Origin: UBA5018 sp044375975
GTDB lineage: Bacteria; Cyanobacteriota; Cyanobacteriia; PCC-6307; Cyanobiaceae
NCBI GenBank assembly: GCA_044375975.1
Contig: JBILLQ010000004.1
Coordinates: 1-64,000 of the forward strand
Reading direction: 5' to 3'
Length of the DNA: 64,000 nt
The notes under the pieces are model-generated. The model did not search any database, was not told the origin of the DNA, and was given only the letters and a program-made list of their open reading frames with translations. The first letter of the stretch is position 1. Each line of letters starts with the position of its first letter. The translations under genes and the position numbers were made by a program. Shown in pieces: positions 15,540-25,700 of this stretch.

Positions 15540-16439
15540 GTGGCCACCGACAAACTCTTCTATTGGATCTTCCAAGATCGACCCGATCGCATCCTGCAAT
15601 TGCTGGACGATTTGCCGGCCACAGCGGGGGGCTATAGCTTTTCCGCCCCCGTGCTCAAAGAGCGGGAATATCGCCTGGATGGTCTGTTTCTGCCCCCACC
15701 TGATCGCCCTGAGCTGCCAGCGCTGATCCTGGAAGCCCAAATGGCCTCCGATCCGCTTTTTTACCTGCGCCTCTATGCAGAGACTGCCCGACTGCTCCAG
15801 CAACAGGCCACCATCCGCCACTGGCAAGTGCTGGTGATCTGCCCCTCCCGCCAGCTCAACTTCGGTGATCCTGAGCCCGTGGCCGAATTTCTGGAGCGGC
15901 GGGTGCGGTGGGTTGAACTCCTGGCCACCGATCAAACTGTGCAGGCCCCCTGGCCCTGGCTGCAGCGGTTGTTGGCGCTCCTGGTGGTGCCGGAGCGGCA
16001 GTTGCGCCCAGCGATCGCCGATCTGCGCCAGGGGGCCTTGGGCCGAGCGGAAGAAATGGAAATCCTCCAGCTGATCCCGGCTATCGTGTTACCACGCCTC
16101 AGTGGGTTGTCGTTAGCGGAGATCGTTGCCATGACAGGGATCACCCTGGAGGATTTCAGCCAGAGCCGCGCCTACCGGGAGCTGATTGGCTGGGCGGAAG
16201 AGCGGGGCATTGCTCTCGGTGAAGCTCGTGGCGAAGCCCGCGGCGAAGCCCGCGGTGAAGCCCGTGGCGAAACCAAGGTGACCCTCCTGCTGCTCACGCG
16301 CCGCTGCGGCAGCCTCAGCGCCGCCACCACCGCCCGCATCCAAGCCTTACCAGTGGATGAGTTGGAAGCCCTGGCCGAAGCGCTGCTCGATTTCACCGGC
16401 CCCCAAGACCTCCAGGATTGGCTGGCGGCCAAACGCTGA
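15540..16439 (+). CDS. Rpn-family recombination-promoting nuclease / PD-(D/E)XK transposase-like
   Basis: The 299-aa protein starts like Rpn/DUF2887-type proteins (ATDKLFYWIFQDRPDRILQLL) and has PALILEAQMASDP around residue 65, the likely E-x-Q of the PD-(D/E)XK nuclease core, with YRLDGLFLPP supplying the preceding Asp. A C-terminal stretch of repeated GEAR units (GEARGEARGEARGE) is typical of the family. Proteins of this group cleave DNA and raise RecA-independent recombination. The GTG at 15540 has a GGGAG ribosome-binding site 7 bases upstream; an in-frame ATG at 15507 and the open frame further upstream run through the rdgB fragment and are not favoured. Confidence 0.82.
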   Translation: MATDKLFYWIFQDRPDRILQLLDDLPATAGGYSFSAPVLKEREYRLDGLFLPPPDRPELPALILEAQMASDPLFYLRLYAETARLLQQQATIRHWQVLVICPSRQLNFGDPEPVAEFLERRVRWVELLATDQTVQAPWPWLQRLLALLVVPERQLRPAIADLRQGALGRAEEMEILQLIPAIVLPRLSGLSLAEIVAMTGITLEDFSQSRAYRELIGWAEERGIALGEARGEARGEARGEARGETKVTLLLLTRRCGSLSAATTARIQALPVDELEALAEALLDFTGPQDLQDWLAAKR

Positions 16440-16801
16440 AACGATCTCGTACTGGCAGGTGTTGGGGGGTTGGCCCAATGTTCGATCCGGCGCCCTGGGC
16501 AATCGCAGATTGGAATTCAGCATATTTTATTTCTCTTTTCTTTATCCCCTGTTTTAGGCGCAGAAAGGCTTTCATTGATGTTGATGCTCATGAACGGTCT
16601 TTGCTAATGCTAGGGCATTCATCCGAATGGAAGTTGCTACTGTGCTGGTACGGCAAGGTGCGCCCGGCGTTCAGGATTAGAAGCGGGTAGGGCTTAAAAA
16701 CTCGGTAAGCAATATTCGCTTCTGTCTTCTCAAGCCCGATGCGAGGCGATCAACTATTGGCCAGGATGGCAGTTATCGTAGAAGCTGAAAAATAAATATA
16801 A
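16440..16801. other. Spacer between Rpn gene and res, contains dispersed repeat
   Basis: This AT-rich stretch of about 360 bases holds copy 2 of the 45-bp repeat near its start and no gene that can be supported. A second short similarity to the 11.9-kb region (TTTGCTAATGCT around 16600 and TTTGTTAATGCT around 11960) suggests both stretches derive from one ancestral sequence. Confidence 0.45.
16462..16506 (+). repeat. 45-bp dispersed repeat, copy 2
   Basis: This is the partner of 12085-12129, with about five substitutions and no gaps. It lies 23 bases behind the Rpn-type gene and before the convergent end of the restriction operon. Confidence 0.7.
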
Positions 16802-19800
16802 TCAAAGAGCAGTCAAAACGTCGTCAACAGATCTTGCCACCATGTAGGTGGCGGGGCTGGCGCCGACTGCAAGAGCTTGGAAATGTGCTTTGCCGCAATT
16901 GATCCTGGCGCTTTCTTTGTCGCGCAAGTCATCGGTGAACAAGCCGCTCTTTGTTTCCACTACGAGATACAGCCTCTCCCCTTCAGGCTTATCAACCAAA
17001 ACCGCCCAATCTGGATTGTATGTGCCTAGGGGGGTGGGAATCTTGAACCAGCCGGGGAGTTTTGCATATACCTTGATCGCTTCGTTCTTTTCTAGGTCTT
17101 CGGCAAACGTTCGCTCGGTATCCGATTGGTAAATCACCTGCTCATGCACCGACTTATTGGCATCGATCATTGACTTGAGATAACCTGATAACTCCTGGCT
17201 CTCGAAAAGTTGTTGGGCATAGTATGCATCATCGCCGATCCGCTGGTATTTGATGCCATCCACCAGTGCCAGGCGCTTGGTGCGATTGATGATCTCTGCG
17301 GCTAGCTCGATGAACTGCTGGGGATTGCGCTTGAAATCATCAAGCCGCTTGCTGTTTACAAGGATGCGGTGAATACTGCGGCGCGTGAGATTGGTCTTGG
17401 CCTCAAGATCGGTCAGGATGTCGGGCAGTTCTATGTCGTTCTCATCGAGGATTACGGGGCCAGCGACAGATTTTTCTGTTGCATCTACGCCTGAGCGGCC
17501 GATGGCGATGTCTGCCTTGCGCCATTGCAGGCGAGTCTTGGCGATGGGTGGTGCTTCAGCCAGCGCCTTGATGCAGTTGGCGAGCAAAGCCTCGTTGTCG
17601 AACTGCACGCGGTAGGTGGTTTTGTGCTTGATGCGATCCCAGAGTGCCTTGAAATCTGCGCCTTGCAGCACGGCTTGGCGACTCTTCACCTGCCTGCGTT
17701 CATCGGCATTCTTGATCTCCAGTCTGCCGGCGAGCTTGCGCAGGATCTCCTTCACCTGGGGCAGATAGGCAGAAAACGGCTCCGGCAGGGTAAGGGTGTC
17801 GTTTTTGAGCGCCGTGCGTAGTGCGTCCTGCACCTTGCCTTGGGCATTCACAAACCCCGCTGTCTTGAGACTCCCCCAGAGCAGCTTCGACTGCTCAATC
17901 CCCAGCGGTGCGGGTTGGCCATCGGCTCCGGTGGTGCCAATGCCTGCGAACTGGTGCGCTTCCACGATGCCAAAGCGAATGCCGGTATCGGTTTCGATCT
18001 CCTTCTGGAGATTTTCAGCGAATTGCTCGTAGCTCTCGGTGGCGATCACTGTTAGCGTGTTTATTTCAAAGCCGCGCCGGCGCTCGCCTTGTTGGTTCAC
18101 GCAGAGGCGCAGGCCACGGCCGATGGTCTGGCGGCGCTGCTGCTCAGATGCCATGTCCCGCAGTGTGCAGATCTGGAACACGTTCGGATTGTCCCAGCCT
18201 TCTCTCAGGGCAGAGTGGGAAAAGATGAATTTCAATGGCGTATCCAGGCTGAGGAGTTTTTCCTTGTCACGCATGATCAAGTTGTAGGTGTCGTCGTCAG
18301 CTTTTGTGGTTCCTTCACCCCTTGAATCCTTGAATATCTCCACCGTTTTGCCAGCCACCTTCTTCTTGTCGATAGCGAAGTAGCCGTCGTGCACCTCCTC
18401 GGCAGCAGTAGTGAGGTCCACTTCCTGGAAGAGGGTTTGGTAGTAAGGGTGGTTGGCGAGCTGGCGGTATTCTTCTTCGAAGATGCGGGCATAGTCGCCA
18501 TTCACCCGGTTGCCGTCGGCGTCGTATTGCCGGTACTTATCCACGGCATCGATGAAGAACAGGCTGAGTACCTTGATGCCTTGGGGGCGTAGCCGCTTCT
18601 CCTTATCCAGATGTTCCTTGATGGTGCGCTTGATCATCTGGCGCTGGATTGCCAGCGGCTCGATGTCTCCGTAGGCTTCTCCGATATGCAGAAAAGATTC
18701 GCCCCCGGGATAGCGCAGCTCAATAAATTCTGTACCCTTGGCCACGCGAATCTCGCCTACTCTGAAATCTTGATACACGGCGCGTTGGGTTGTCATTTCC
18801 AGAAGATCTCCGTCTTTTACGGTGACTTCCCGGCGTGCGACATCGGAGCCTGCCTGCATATCTAGTTCCACCTTGGCGGTAATCACACCCCTCTTGTTGC
18901 TAACGGAGAGCAATCGCACATAGGGTTTGTTGAAGCCACCTTCCACCGACGCTGCAGCCACTTCGATCTGCTTCACCAGCTTGCGCTCGTAGGCATCCAC
19001 CGCATCAAGCTTGTAGACCATGTGATGGGCCTGCTTCGGAGTGGCGGAGTAGCGCAGGTTGCACAGTGGCTTCATTCGCTCCATGGCCTTCTTGCCCTTG
19101 CCATCCAGGCCGCCTTCCACGCTCTGGGGCTCGTCAACAATCAGAATCGGGCGCGTAGAGCGGATCAGGTCGATGGGTTTCTCGCCGCCGGTTTTTTCAC
19201 TGGGGCGATACATCACATTCTTGGATTTTTCACGCCGGGCTGTCTCGTCTGCTTCCTCTGTCTGCGCTTGCTGCTCATCGCCAAATTTATTGATGGCGCC
19301 CACCGTCATCACCATGATCTGAATCTGGGGGCTGGTGGCGAAGTTGCGCACCTGGCCCAGTTTGGCGGAGTCGTAGATGAAGAAGTCGAATGGGGTGCCC
19401 GCGTACAGCCCCTTGAGGTGTTCGGCTGCGGTCTCGATGGTGTGATAGACACCTTCTTTGATGGCTACCGAGGGCACTACTATCACAAACTTGGTGAAGC
19501 CGTAGCGTTTGTTCAGCTCGAAGATGGTGCGCAGATACACATAGGTTTTACCAGTGCCGGTCTCCATCTCCACAGTGAAGTCGCCTGAGGTGAGCGATGG
19601 CGATGGAGCTACACCATGGCGGAGCTGTATGGCGTGCAGATTGGCCAGTAATTGGTCATCAAGTAGGGTGAGTCGGTTGCCAATGCCGAGGTCATTCTCC
19701 AACAACGAAAGTTGACCACTGGCGGTTTCCCTCGTGACGGTGAACTCCGTTCGGCAGGTTTCCTGCCCTTGGAAAAGGTCGCAGACTGCTTCGATCGCCT

Positions 19801-19840
19801 GCAGCTGGTAATCGAGATTGGGTTCGAAGTGGAGTTTCAT
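16802..19840 (-). CDS. res: Type III restriction enzyme, Res subunit
   Basis: This 1012-aa subunit hydrolyses ATP and cuts DNA together with Mod when two unmethylated sites are recognised. The Walker A motif METGTGKTY lies near residue 93 and the DEAH-equivalent VDEPQ near 235. Helicase motifs in the C-terminal RecA domain include HSALREGWDNPN near 545 and QTIGRGLRL near 570. At the C-terminus a PD-(D/E)XK nuclease is visible, with YNPDWAVLV and VVETKSG near 940-965. Length and order match the family. Its ATG overlaps the stop of the DinD-like gene by 4 bases (ATGA), and it is the last gene of a five-gene operon. Confidence 0.95.
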   Translation of the reverse strand: MKLHFEPNLDYQLQAIEAVCDLFQGQETCRTEFTVTRETASGQLSLLENDLGIGNRLTLLDDQLLANLHAIQLRHGVAPSPSLTSGDFTVEMETGTGKTYVYLRTIFELNKRYGFTKFVIVVPSVAIKEGVYHTIETAAEHLKGLYAGTPFDFFIYDSAKLGQVRNFATSPQIQIMVMTVGAINKFGDEQQAQTEEADETARREKSKNVMYRPSEKTGGEKPIDLIRSTRPILIVDEPQSVEGGLDGKGKKAMERMKPLCNLRYSATPKQAHHMVYKLDAVDAYERKLVKQIEVAAASVEGGFNKPYVRLLSVSNKRGVITAKVELDMQAGSDVARREVTVKDGDLLEMTTQRAVYQDFRVGEIRVAKGTEFIELRYPGGESFLHIGEAYGDIEPLAIQRQMIKRTIKEHLDKEKRLRPQGIKVLSLFFIDAVDKYRQYDADGNRVNGDYARIFEEEYRQLANHPYYQTLFQEVDLTTAAEEVHDGYFAIDKKKVAGKTVEIFKDSRGEGTTKADDDTYNLIMRDKEKLLSLDTPLKFIFSHSALREGWDNPNVFQICTLRDMASEQQRRQTIGRGLRLCVNQQGERRRGFEINTLTVIATESYEQFAENLQKEIETDTGIRFGIVEAHQFAGIGTTGADGQPAPLGIEQSKLLWGSLKTAGFVNAQGKVQDALRTALKNDTLTLPEPFSAYLPQVKEILRKLAGRLEIKNADERRQVKSRQAVLQGADFKALWDRIKHKTTYRVQFDNEALLANCIKALAEAPPIAKTRLQWRKADIAIGRSGVDATEKSVAGPVILDENDIELPDILTDLEAKTNLTRRSIHRILVNSKRLDDFKRNPQQFIELAAEIINRTKRLALVDGIKYQRIGDDAYYAQQLFESQELSGYLKSMIDANKSVHEQVIYQSDTERTFAEDLEKNEAIKVYAKLPGWFKIPTPLGTYNPDWAVLVDKPEGERLYLVVETKSGLFTDDLRDKESARINCGKAHFQALAVGASPATYMVARSVDDVLTAL

Positions 19841-20094
19841 GTCTTAGCCCAAGCGCCGCTGCCGATCACAAACATTTTCGTGACGCCACGAAAATGGTGT
19901 TTCGGGTCAAAGTCGGTTGTTCGGCAAGATTCGATTGCTCGCTTGATGGCAGTCATAAAATTTTCCCACCGGGCATAGCCCAAGGGAGCTTGCAGATCTC
20001 TGGCAAACCAGAACTCCACCGCATCGGCGCCTGGCTCCTTGCGTGCAAGCGCATCAAATTGGCTCTGCATCTTCTGAATAAGTTCTTTATTCAC
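19837..20094 (-). CDS. Truncated DinD-like (BRO-N type) protein, 85 aa
   Basis: The product resembles the N-terminal part of DNA-damage-inducible protein D: VEFWFARDLQAPLGYARWENF followed by a second conserved block around FRGVTKMFVIGSGA. Full DinD proteins have around 270-280 residues; here the frame stops right after the GSGA motif, so about two thirds is absent. The gene is nevertheless positioned exactly: its GTG start overlaps the mod stop (GTGA) and its TGA overlaps the res start (ATGA). It may be a shortened functional DNA-binding protein, a regulator of the system, or a remnant kept to preserve coupling between mod and res. Confidence 0.75.
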   Translation of the reverse strand: MNKELIQKMQSQFDALARKEPGADAVEFWFARDLQAPLGYARWENFMTAIKRAIESCRTTDFDPKHHFRGVTKMFVIGSGAWAKT

Positions 20095-22004
20095 AGGCTT
20101 CTCACGGTTTCCAAGCCATGTTGCTGGAGGATGGCGGTGATGTTGGTCTTGGCCACGTCATCAGCGAAGGCGCTGTCGCGGAAGACAACAGTGGTATCTC
20201 CGGCAGGTTTCAATTGTTGGTGCCATGCCACGAGGGCGAGAGCCAGGGGCTCCATGTCGACCTGCGGGATGGATTGGGATAGGCAGACCAGCAGCGAGCC
20301 GCCACCGATGGAATGGAGATCGTGGAATTGCTTTGCACTTCCTTCCACCTTTCTGGTTTCAATCGGCACGCAGAGATCAAGGCCAAGCTTGAGCAGCAGC
20401 TCAAAGAGGATGTCCTGCTCGGTGCGGTCAGCCTTGAGGTGCTCGATGGAGGCTTCGAGGGTCTCTGCGATCTTGTCGCGGTCTGGGTCCCATTCCACGA
20501 TGTTTGTGGTGTCCAGCTTGAAGACGCGGAAGCCGAGGTCACCATTGAATAGTGGATTGTCCTCTTTGATCTTGCTTGTGGCGCGGCGAATACGTTCTGC
20601 AGTTAGTTCGGCGATAGTCGAAGCCTGAGTATCTCCATTCTCAATTGGTTCTGGCAGCTGAACAAGTATGAAGCGACGGTTTCCCCCATCTTCAACATTG
20701 GCTGTAACTACTGAATGCGCTGTAGTTCCAGAGCCAGCAAAGAAATCAAGTACAAGCTCTTCGCTGTTCATGTTGGTGGCAAGCTGCAGCATCCTGCGAA
20801 CTAAGCCAATAGGCTTAGGTGTGTCGAACGATTCACTTTCGGGAAACAACGACCTCAGCTCGTTCTTAGAGGTTCGGTTACTGCCGACATCCTCTTTTCT
20901 CCAAAGCGTGCGAGGCGTTAGGTCAGCAACCTCTGCGAGATATCGCTTGATACTTGGGCGTGCATCGTTTCTTGGGCCCCACCAAATACGGCCATCTGCG
21001 TCGAGTTCCCGGAGCTTCTCTTCTGAAACTCGCCAATACCTGCCCGGCGGAGGCTCAAACTGACGACCAGTCGGCCCGACAACTGTATATCGGCCTTTTG
21101 AGTAAGGTTTGTTTGCAAACGGATCTCCAGGTATCCAGTTACCTAGTGGATCATTATCTGGATTCGTATAGATTGAGTTTGCCTCTTCAGTTCTAGGCAG
21201 CTTGGCCGGCGCCCATTCAGGGCGTGCCGAGTACACAAGTATAAAATCATGATCCTCAGAGAATTGCCGTGCTGTGTTCCGTGGAGAATCAGCTTTCTCC
21301 CAAATCACTGTTGCGACAAAGTTTTCCTCTCCAAATAATTCGTCCAACATGCTTCGCAGGTGATGAACTTCATTGTCACCGATGGATACAAAAATTGCGC
21401 CGTCAGGCCGGAGAAGGCTCTTCGCTAATCTAAGGCGTGGGTACATCATGGTGAGCCAATCAGTATGGAAGCGTCCGCTTGCCTCTGTATTCGTGCTGAT
21501 CGCTGTCCCGCCCTCAGCTTGTCCAGTTAGCTTGAGGTAGTTCGTGATGTTATCCCTGAAGTTGTCGGGATAGACAAAATCCTTGCCAGTGTTGTAGGGC
21601 GGGTCGATGTAGATGAGCTTCACCTTGCCCGCATAGCTCTTTTGCAGGAGTTTGAGCACTTCCAGGTTGTCGCCCTCGATCATCAGATTCTGGGTGTTGT
21701 CCCAGTCCACGCTGTCTTCCGGGCAGGGGCGCAGGGTGCCGGTGGAGGGGGTGAGGGCAAGTTGGCGGGCGCGGCGTTTGCCATGCCAGTTGAGGCCGTA
21801 TTTCTCATCGGCATCGCTCACGGTCTTATCGCCCACGAGCGCCTTGAGCACGTCGATATTCACGGCCACACCATCCGCCCCTTCGGTGATCAGTTCGGGA
21901 AACAGCGCCTGCAACGCAGCCAGGTTTTCCGCCACCAGGTTGGGGGAGTGGGTCTCGGGGTCGGCGGCTGTCAGTTTCTGCATGGTGGCGTCGTCGTGCG
22001 TCAC
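20091..22004 (-). CDS. mod: Type III DNA methyltransferase, Mod subunit
   Basis: The 637-aa protein methylates adenine and supplies the sequence specificity of the restriction complex. DPPYNTGKDF (catalytic motif IV) lies near residue 135 and the AdoMet-binding motif FFAGSGTTAHSV near 423, the order expected for beta-group N6-adenine methylases. The variable target-recognition region lies between them. I prefer the GTG at 22004, which overlaps the stop of the DUF4391 gene (GTGA) like the other junctions; an in-frame ATG at 21983 is an alternative. The recognition sequence cannot be read from the protein. Confidence 0.95.
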   Translation of the reverse strand: MTHDDATMQKLTAADPETHSPNLVAENLAALQALFPELITEGADGVAVNIDVLKALVGDKTVSDADEKYGLNWHGKRRARQLALTPSTGTLRPCPEDSVDWDNTQNLMIEGDNLEVLKLLQKSYAGKVKLIYIDPPYNTGKDFVYPDNFRDNITNYLKLTGQAEGGTAISTNTEASGRFHTDWLTMMYPRLRLAKSLLRPDGAIFVSIGDNEVHHLRSMLDELFGEENFVATVIWEKADSPRNTARQFSEDHDFILVYSARPEWAPAKLPRTEEANSIYTNPDNDPLGNWIPGDPFANKPYSKGRYTVVGPTGRQFEPPPGRYWRVSEEKLRELDADGRIWWGPRNDARPSIKRYLAEVADLTPRTLWRKEDVGSNRTSKNELRSLFPESESFDTPKPIGLVRRMLQLATNMNSEELVLDFFAGSGTTAHSVVTANVEDGGNRRFILVQLPEPIENGDTQASTIAELTAERIRRATSKIKEDNPLFNGDLGFRVFKLDTTNIVEWDPDRDKIAETLEASIEHLKADRTEQDILFELLLKLGLDLCVPIETRKVEGSAKQFHDLHSIGGGSLLVCLSQSIPQVDMEPLALALVAWHQQLKPAGDTTVVFRDSAFADDVAKTNITAILQQHGLETVRSL

Positions 22005-22759
22005 AGGTTGGCCTCGGCAGTAGCCAGAGCTGCTTCCAAGCGCTTGAGTTCCAGGTTCAGGTCTACGCGCCGGGCGATCTGCTTTTCCTTGGCGGCAGTG
22101 GTCCGCAGGCGGGCGATCTCTCTGCCCAGGCGCGTGCATTCTTGCAGGGCCTTGTGGCGGTGCTCAGCCTGCTCAGCGGTGGTGGCCACTGCAAAGGCGC
22201 CTGTGACGCAAGCCGCCTGCAGCGCCAGTAGCATATCGATCCAGCCCTGATACAAGGCCTGCAGGTTGCTGCGTGGCTGTTTACCCAAGGCAAGCGCATC
22301 ACGGAAGCTTGGCCAGCGTTCAGCCTCCTGCTCTGGGTGCCATTCAACGGATACCACGTTACCCTCCAGCACCGTTTTGCCCGCCTCGGCTTGAGACCAG
22401 CGTTTGTGGGCGGCAGATAGGCCAACGGTGCTGTCCAGCTCGGCCACCAGCAACACGGGATAGGGCACAGCGCGGTGCACCAGCTCGATCAGGCGGCCCA
22501 CCTTGGCGGCTGGCCGCAGCGTGAGCTGCAGCACCGCAATTTCCAGCACCTCCCGCTGTTCGTCGCGATATTCCGTTACTCCCACCGTGGTGGGCTTGAG
22601 GGCGGCCACCCACACAAGTTGCTCGATTCCCTCATTGATTTGCCGCTTGTCGGCGGCCGTTGGTGCCCCGTGCTCATGCAGCAAGGTCTTGGGCACTCGC
22701 CTATCAACCCTGGCGGAGGTGGGCAGATCGAGGGCATCCAGGAGCAGCGATGCCTTCAT
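22001..22759 (-). CDS. DUF4391 domain protein of the restriction operon
   Basis: The 252-aa protein resembles DUF4391 proteins: an N-terminal part with RVDRRVPKTLLHEHGAPTAADKRQINEGIEQLVW, a middle with LVAELDS, and a C-terminal helical, probably coiled-coil tail (LGREIARLRTTAAKEKQIARRVDLNLELKRLEAAL written in two parts elsewhere in the family). Such genes recur between a helicase gene and a DNA methyltransferase gene in defence islands, but no biochemical function is established that I know of. The start overlaps the helicase stop (ATGA) and the stop overlaps the mod start (GTGA). It may act as a scaffold linking the helicase to the methylase. Confidence 0.82.
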   Translation of the reverse strand: MKASLLLDALDLPTSARVDRRVPKTLLHEHGAPTAADKRQINEGIEQLVWVAALKPTTVGVTEYRDEQREVLEIAVLQLTLRPAAKVGRLIELVHRAVPYPVLLVAELDSTVGLSAAHKRWSQAEAGKTVLEGNVVSVEWHPEQEAERWPSFRDALALGKQPRSNLQALYQGWIDMLLALQAACVTGAFAVATTAEQAEHRHKALQECTRLGREIARLRTTAAKEKQIARRVDLNLELKRLEAALATAEANL

Positions 22760-25700
22760 GCGGGTTCCTCAGCCAGCACCACCAGGAAGGCCACCACTTC
22801 GAAATCGTTGATGCCAGCGAATTCACCGGCCAGGGCATGGGTGCCGCCAGGGCTGAACAGGCTCGCCACAGCGCGCTCTTCACTTTTGCCCACCACAGAG
22901 GCCACAGCGGCGGCCAACAGTCGCTGGGCTTGACGCATGTCTTCTCCGCCTTTTGTGGCGCGATCAAAGTGAGCACAAGCGCCAGCATCGGGCAGATCAC
23001 GCCCCAGGCAGACCCGCTTCAGGCGATCCAGGATCTGCTTGGCCTGGGTGTAGGGAAGCAACACGGCTCCGTCTTCTCCCACATGGATCAGGTAGTGCGG
23101 GCTCAGGGGATAGCCACTATCGCTGATCTGTTCGGCCGCCGCTGCCTCCGCCATTAAACAAAAAATCATGCCAGGTGGAATGTCGAGTTCGCTGCTGGTG
23201 GTAACGGCAAAGGTGCCCAGGGGCAGTTTCTCCAGCAGGCCGGGATTGGCCTTGGTGAATTGGGCCAGATCGATGCGGAAATCGGTGAGGGTGAGGTCTG
23301 CAATCGATACACCCGTGGATAGATCTTCCAGGTCGATCACGGCATCCTGTAACTTGAACAGCTGCTTGCGTCGATACTCCAGGTCATTCATCGGATTGCC
23401 TGATTGCTGTTCAATCAGGTTTTCCTCGCCCGTAGCCGAGATATCCAGCAGCACCATCCTCCCGCTGACCCGCTGCTCCAGGTTGATATACTCCTCCAGT
23501 TCCATGTTGGGCCAAAAGTTGGCGAGCTGGATGCAGGTATTCGGGGATCCAAGCCTATCGATGCGGCCAAAGCGTTGAATGATGCGCACTGGATTCCAGT
23601 GAATGTCATAGTTGATCAACCAATCACAATCCTGCAGGTTCTGGCCCTCGGAGATGCAGTCCGTTGCGATCAGTAGATCGAGCACCCCCTCCTCCGCCAT
23701 GTCTTCTGGTCGTTCCTTGGCGCGGGGTGCAAAGGAGGTGAGGATGGCGGTTAGATCACGCCGTTGTTTTGGCAAGGTGGTGAGATTGTTACCTGAACCA
23801 GTTACGAGTGCTGATTCAAGCTGTAATTCAGCTTTCGCCCAGCCGGCAATTTGGTCGTAAAGGTAGCGAGCTGTATCGGCAAAGGCCGTGAAGATGATCA
23901 GCTTGCGATTTTCTGGATTGATCGGTGATCGGATCTTCTGGCGGATCATTGCCTTCAGTTCTTTCAGCTTCGCATCGCGAGATGGCTCCACGGCCCGTGC
24001 GGCGGCTAGAAGGTTTGCCAAGCGGTTGCGGTCTTCCACCAGGTCTTGCTTCCAGCGAATCAGATCAACGTCCTGGAGTAGCACCTTAATCTTTCGGCCC
24101 ACCAGTAAGCTCTCGAAGGCAGGATCGTCAAAATCCACATCGGCAATGTCGATTTCCTCTACTTCAAGGGTTTGCTGTTCAATCCGCTCTAAAGTGGCTT
24201 TCACATCCCTGAGTTGCCTCTCCACCGTGAGTGCGAAGGAGGCCACTGAGCTTTCCATCCGCTTGATCACATTCACACGGATAAGATGGATCAGGCTCTC
24301 CTCCCGATCCACCTGGCGGAATAAGCCCAGGCCACCCTTTACCTCAACACTGTATTTCTTATCGTAGGCCGCTTGTTTGTGGGGTAGCAAGTAACGCAGT
24401 GGTGCATAAGATGCCAGGTTTAGCCGGCGGATTTCTAGATTGATATCGCCGATGGCAGGGAAGGTGCCGCTCAGGTCTACATCGGCCTTGATGTTGATGG
24501 GCTTAAGCCGCTCAGGAAATTTCCCTGTTTCGGCGATTCCGTAATGCTTTTCGACGTGCTTGCGTGAGCGAGCAATGGTGAGTGTGTCCAGTAATGTAAA
24601 ATAGTCAAAGCCCAGCATCTCCATCAAGAGTTGCGGCGTGCGATTCATATCATCTAGATCCAGCCATCGGTTGAACTGCTTCTGGGCCAGGCGGGTGGTT
24701 GTGTCGATGCTGCTAATCCCCTGCCCCAGCAGTGCCGCGTCGTTTGCTTCGGTGGCAAAGGCAATCTGATTGCGCAGGTCTGCCATCCTGTTGTTGACCG
24801 GGGTTGCCGAAAGCATCAACACCCGCGTTCTCACACCCTCTTGGATGATCTTGCGCATCAAGCGGTCGTAGCGCGTCTCACCGCCCATTTTCGGTGTTCG
24901 CTTATTGCGAAAATTGTGCGATTCATCAATCACGACAAGGTCGTAGTTGCCCCAGTTGATATAGCCAAGGTCAATGTCTCCTGATAAGCCACTATCGCGG
25001 GAGAGGTCGGTATGGTTGAGAACGTCGTAATTGAATCGATCGGTTGCCAGTATGTTGCGGCGATCGTTGGCTTTATAGATCGTCCAGTTGTCACGTAGGC
25101 GCTTGGGGCACAAAACAAGCACCCGGTCATTGCGTAGCTCGTGGTATTTGATGATGGCCAGGGCTTCGAATGTCTTTCCAAGCCCCACGCTGTCGGCGAT
25201 GATGCAACCGCCAAATCGATTCAGCTTGTCGATCGCGCCAACAACACCATCCCGCTGAAACCTGTACAGTTTTTTCCATACAACTGTATCGCGAATTCCC
25301 GTTGCAGCATTGACGATCTGATCCTCGTCGAGTTGGTCTTCTCGGCTGCTGAAAAGGCTGTGAAGAATGAGGATATAGACGAGATAGGGGTTGCGGTGAC
25401 TCGCTATCTGGTGAAGTGAATCGAGCAGGGAGGTCTTGGCCTGCGGATTTTCAGCAAGGACGTTCCATTGGCTCTCGAACCATTCATCGATCAGCTTGGC
25501 TTCCTCAGGGCTCTCCGATGCCTGGATCAGGCTGAGGGGATTACCGGGTGTTACGCCAAGCCCATCACTGCTGAAGGCGAGTGAGCCCAGCAACGCCTGC
25601 AAAGGCTGACCACCTCCTTCCCGGATCACAAAGGCACCTTGGGGTACTGCCGTAGTGGCACGCCGCAGTTCCACTTTTTTCGTTAGCCATTGAGCCAGCT

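Noticed and set aside
16202..16270. Repeat region in the Rpn-type gene considered as a mobile or CRISPR-like repeat
   Set aside because: The period is 12 bp, in frame, and encodes the GEAR units typical of the protein family.
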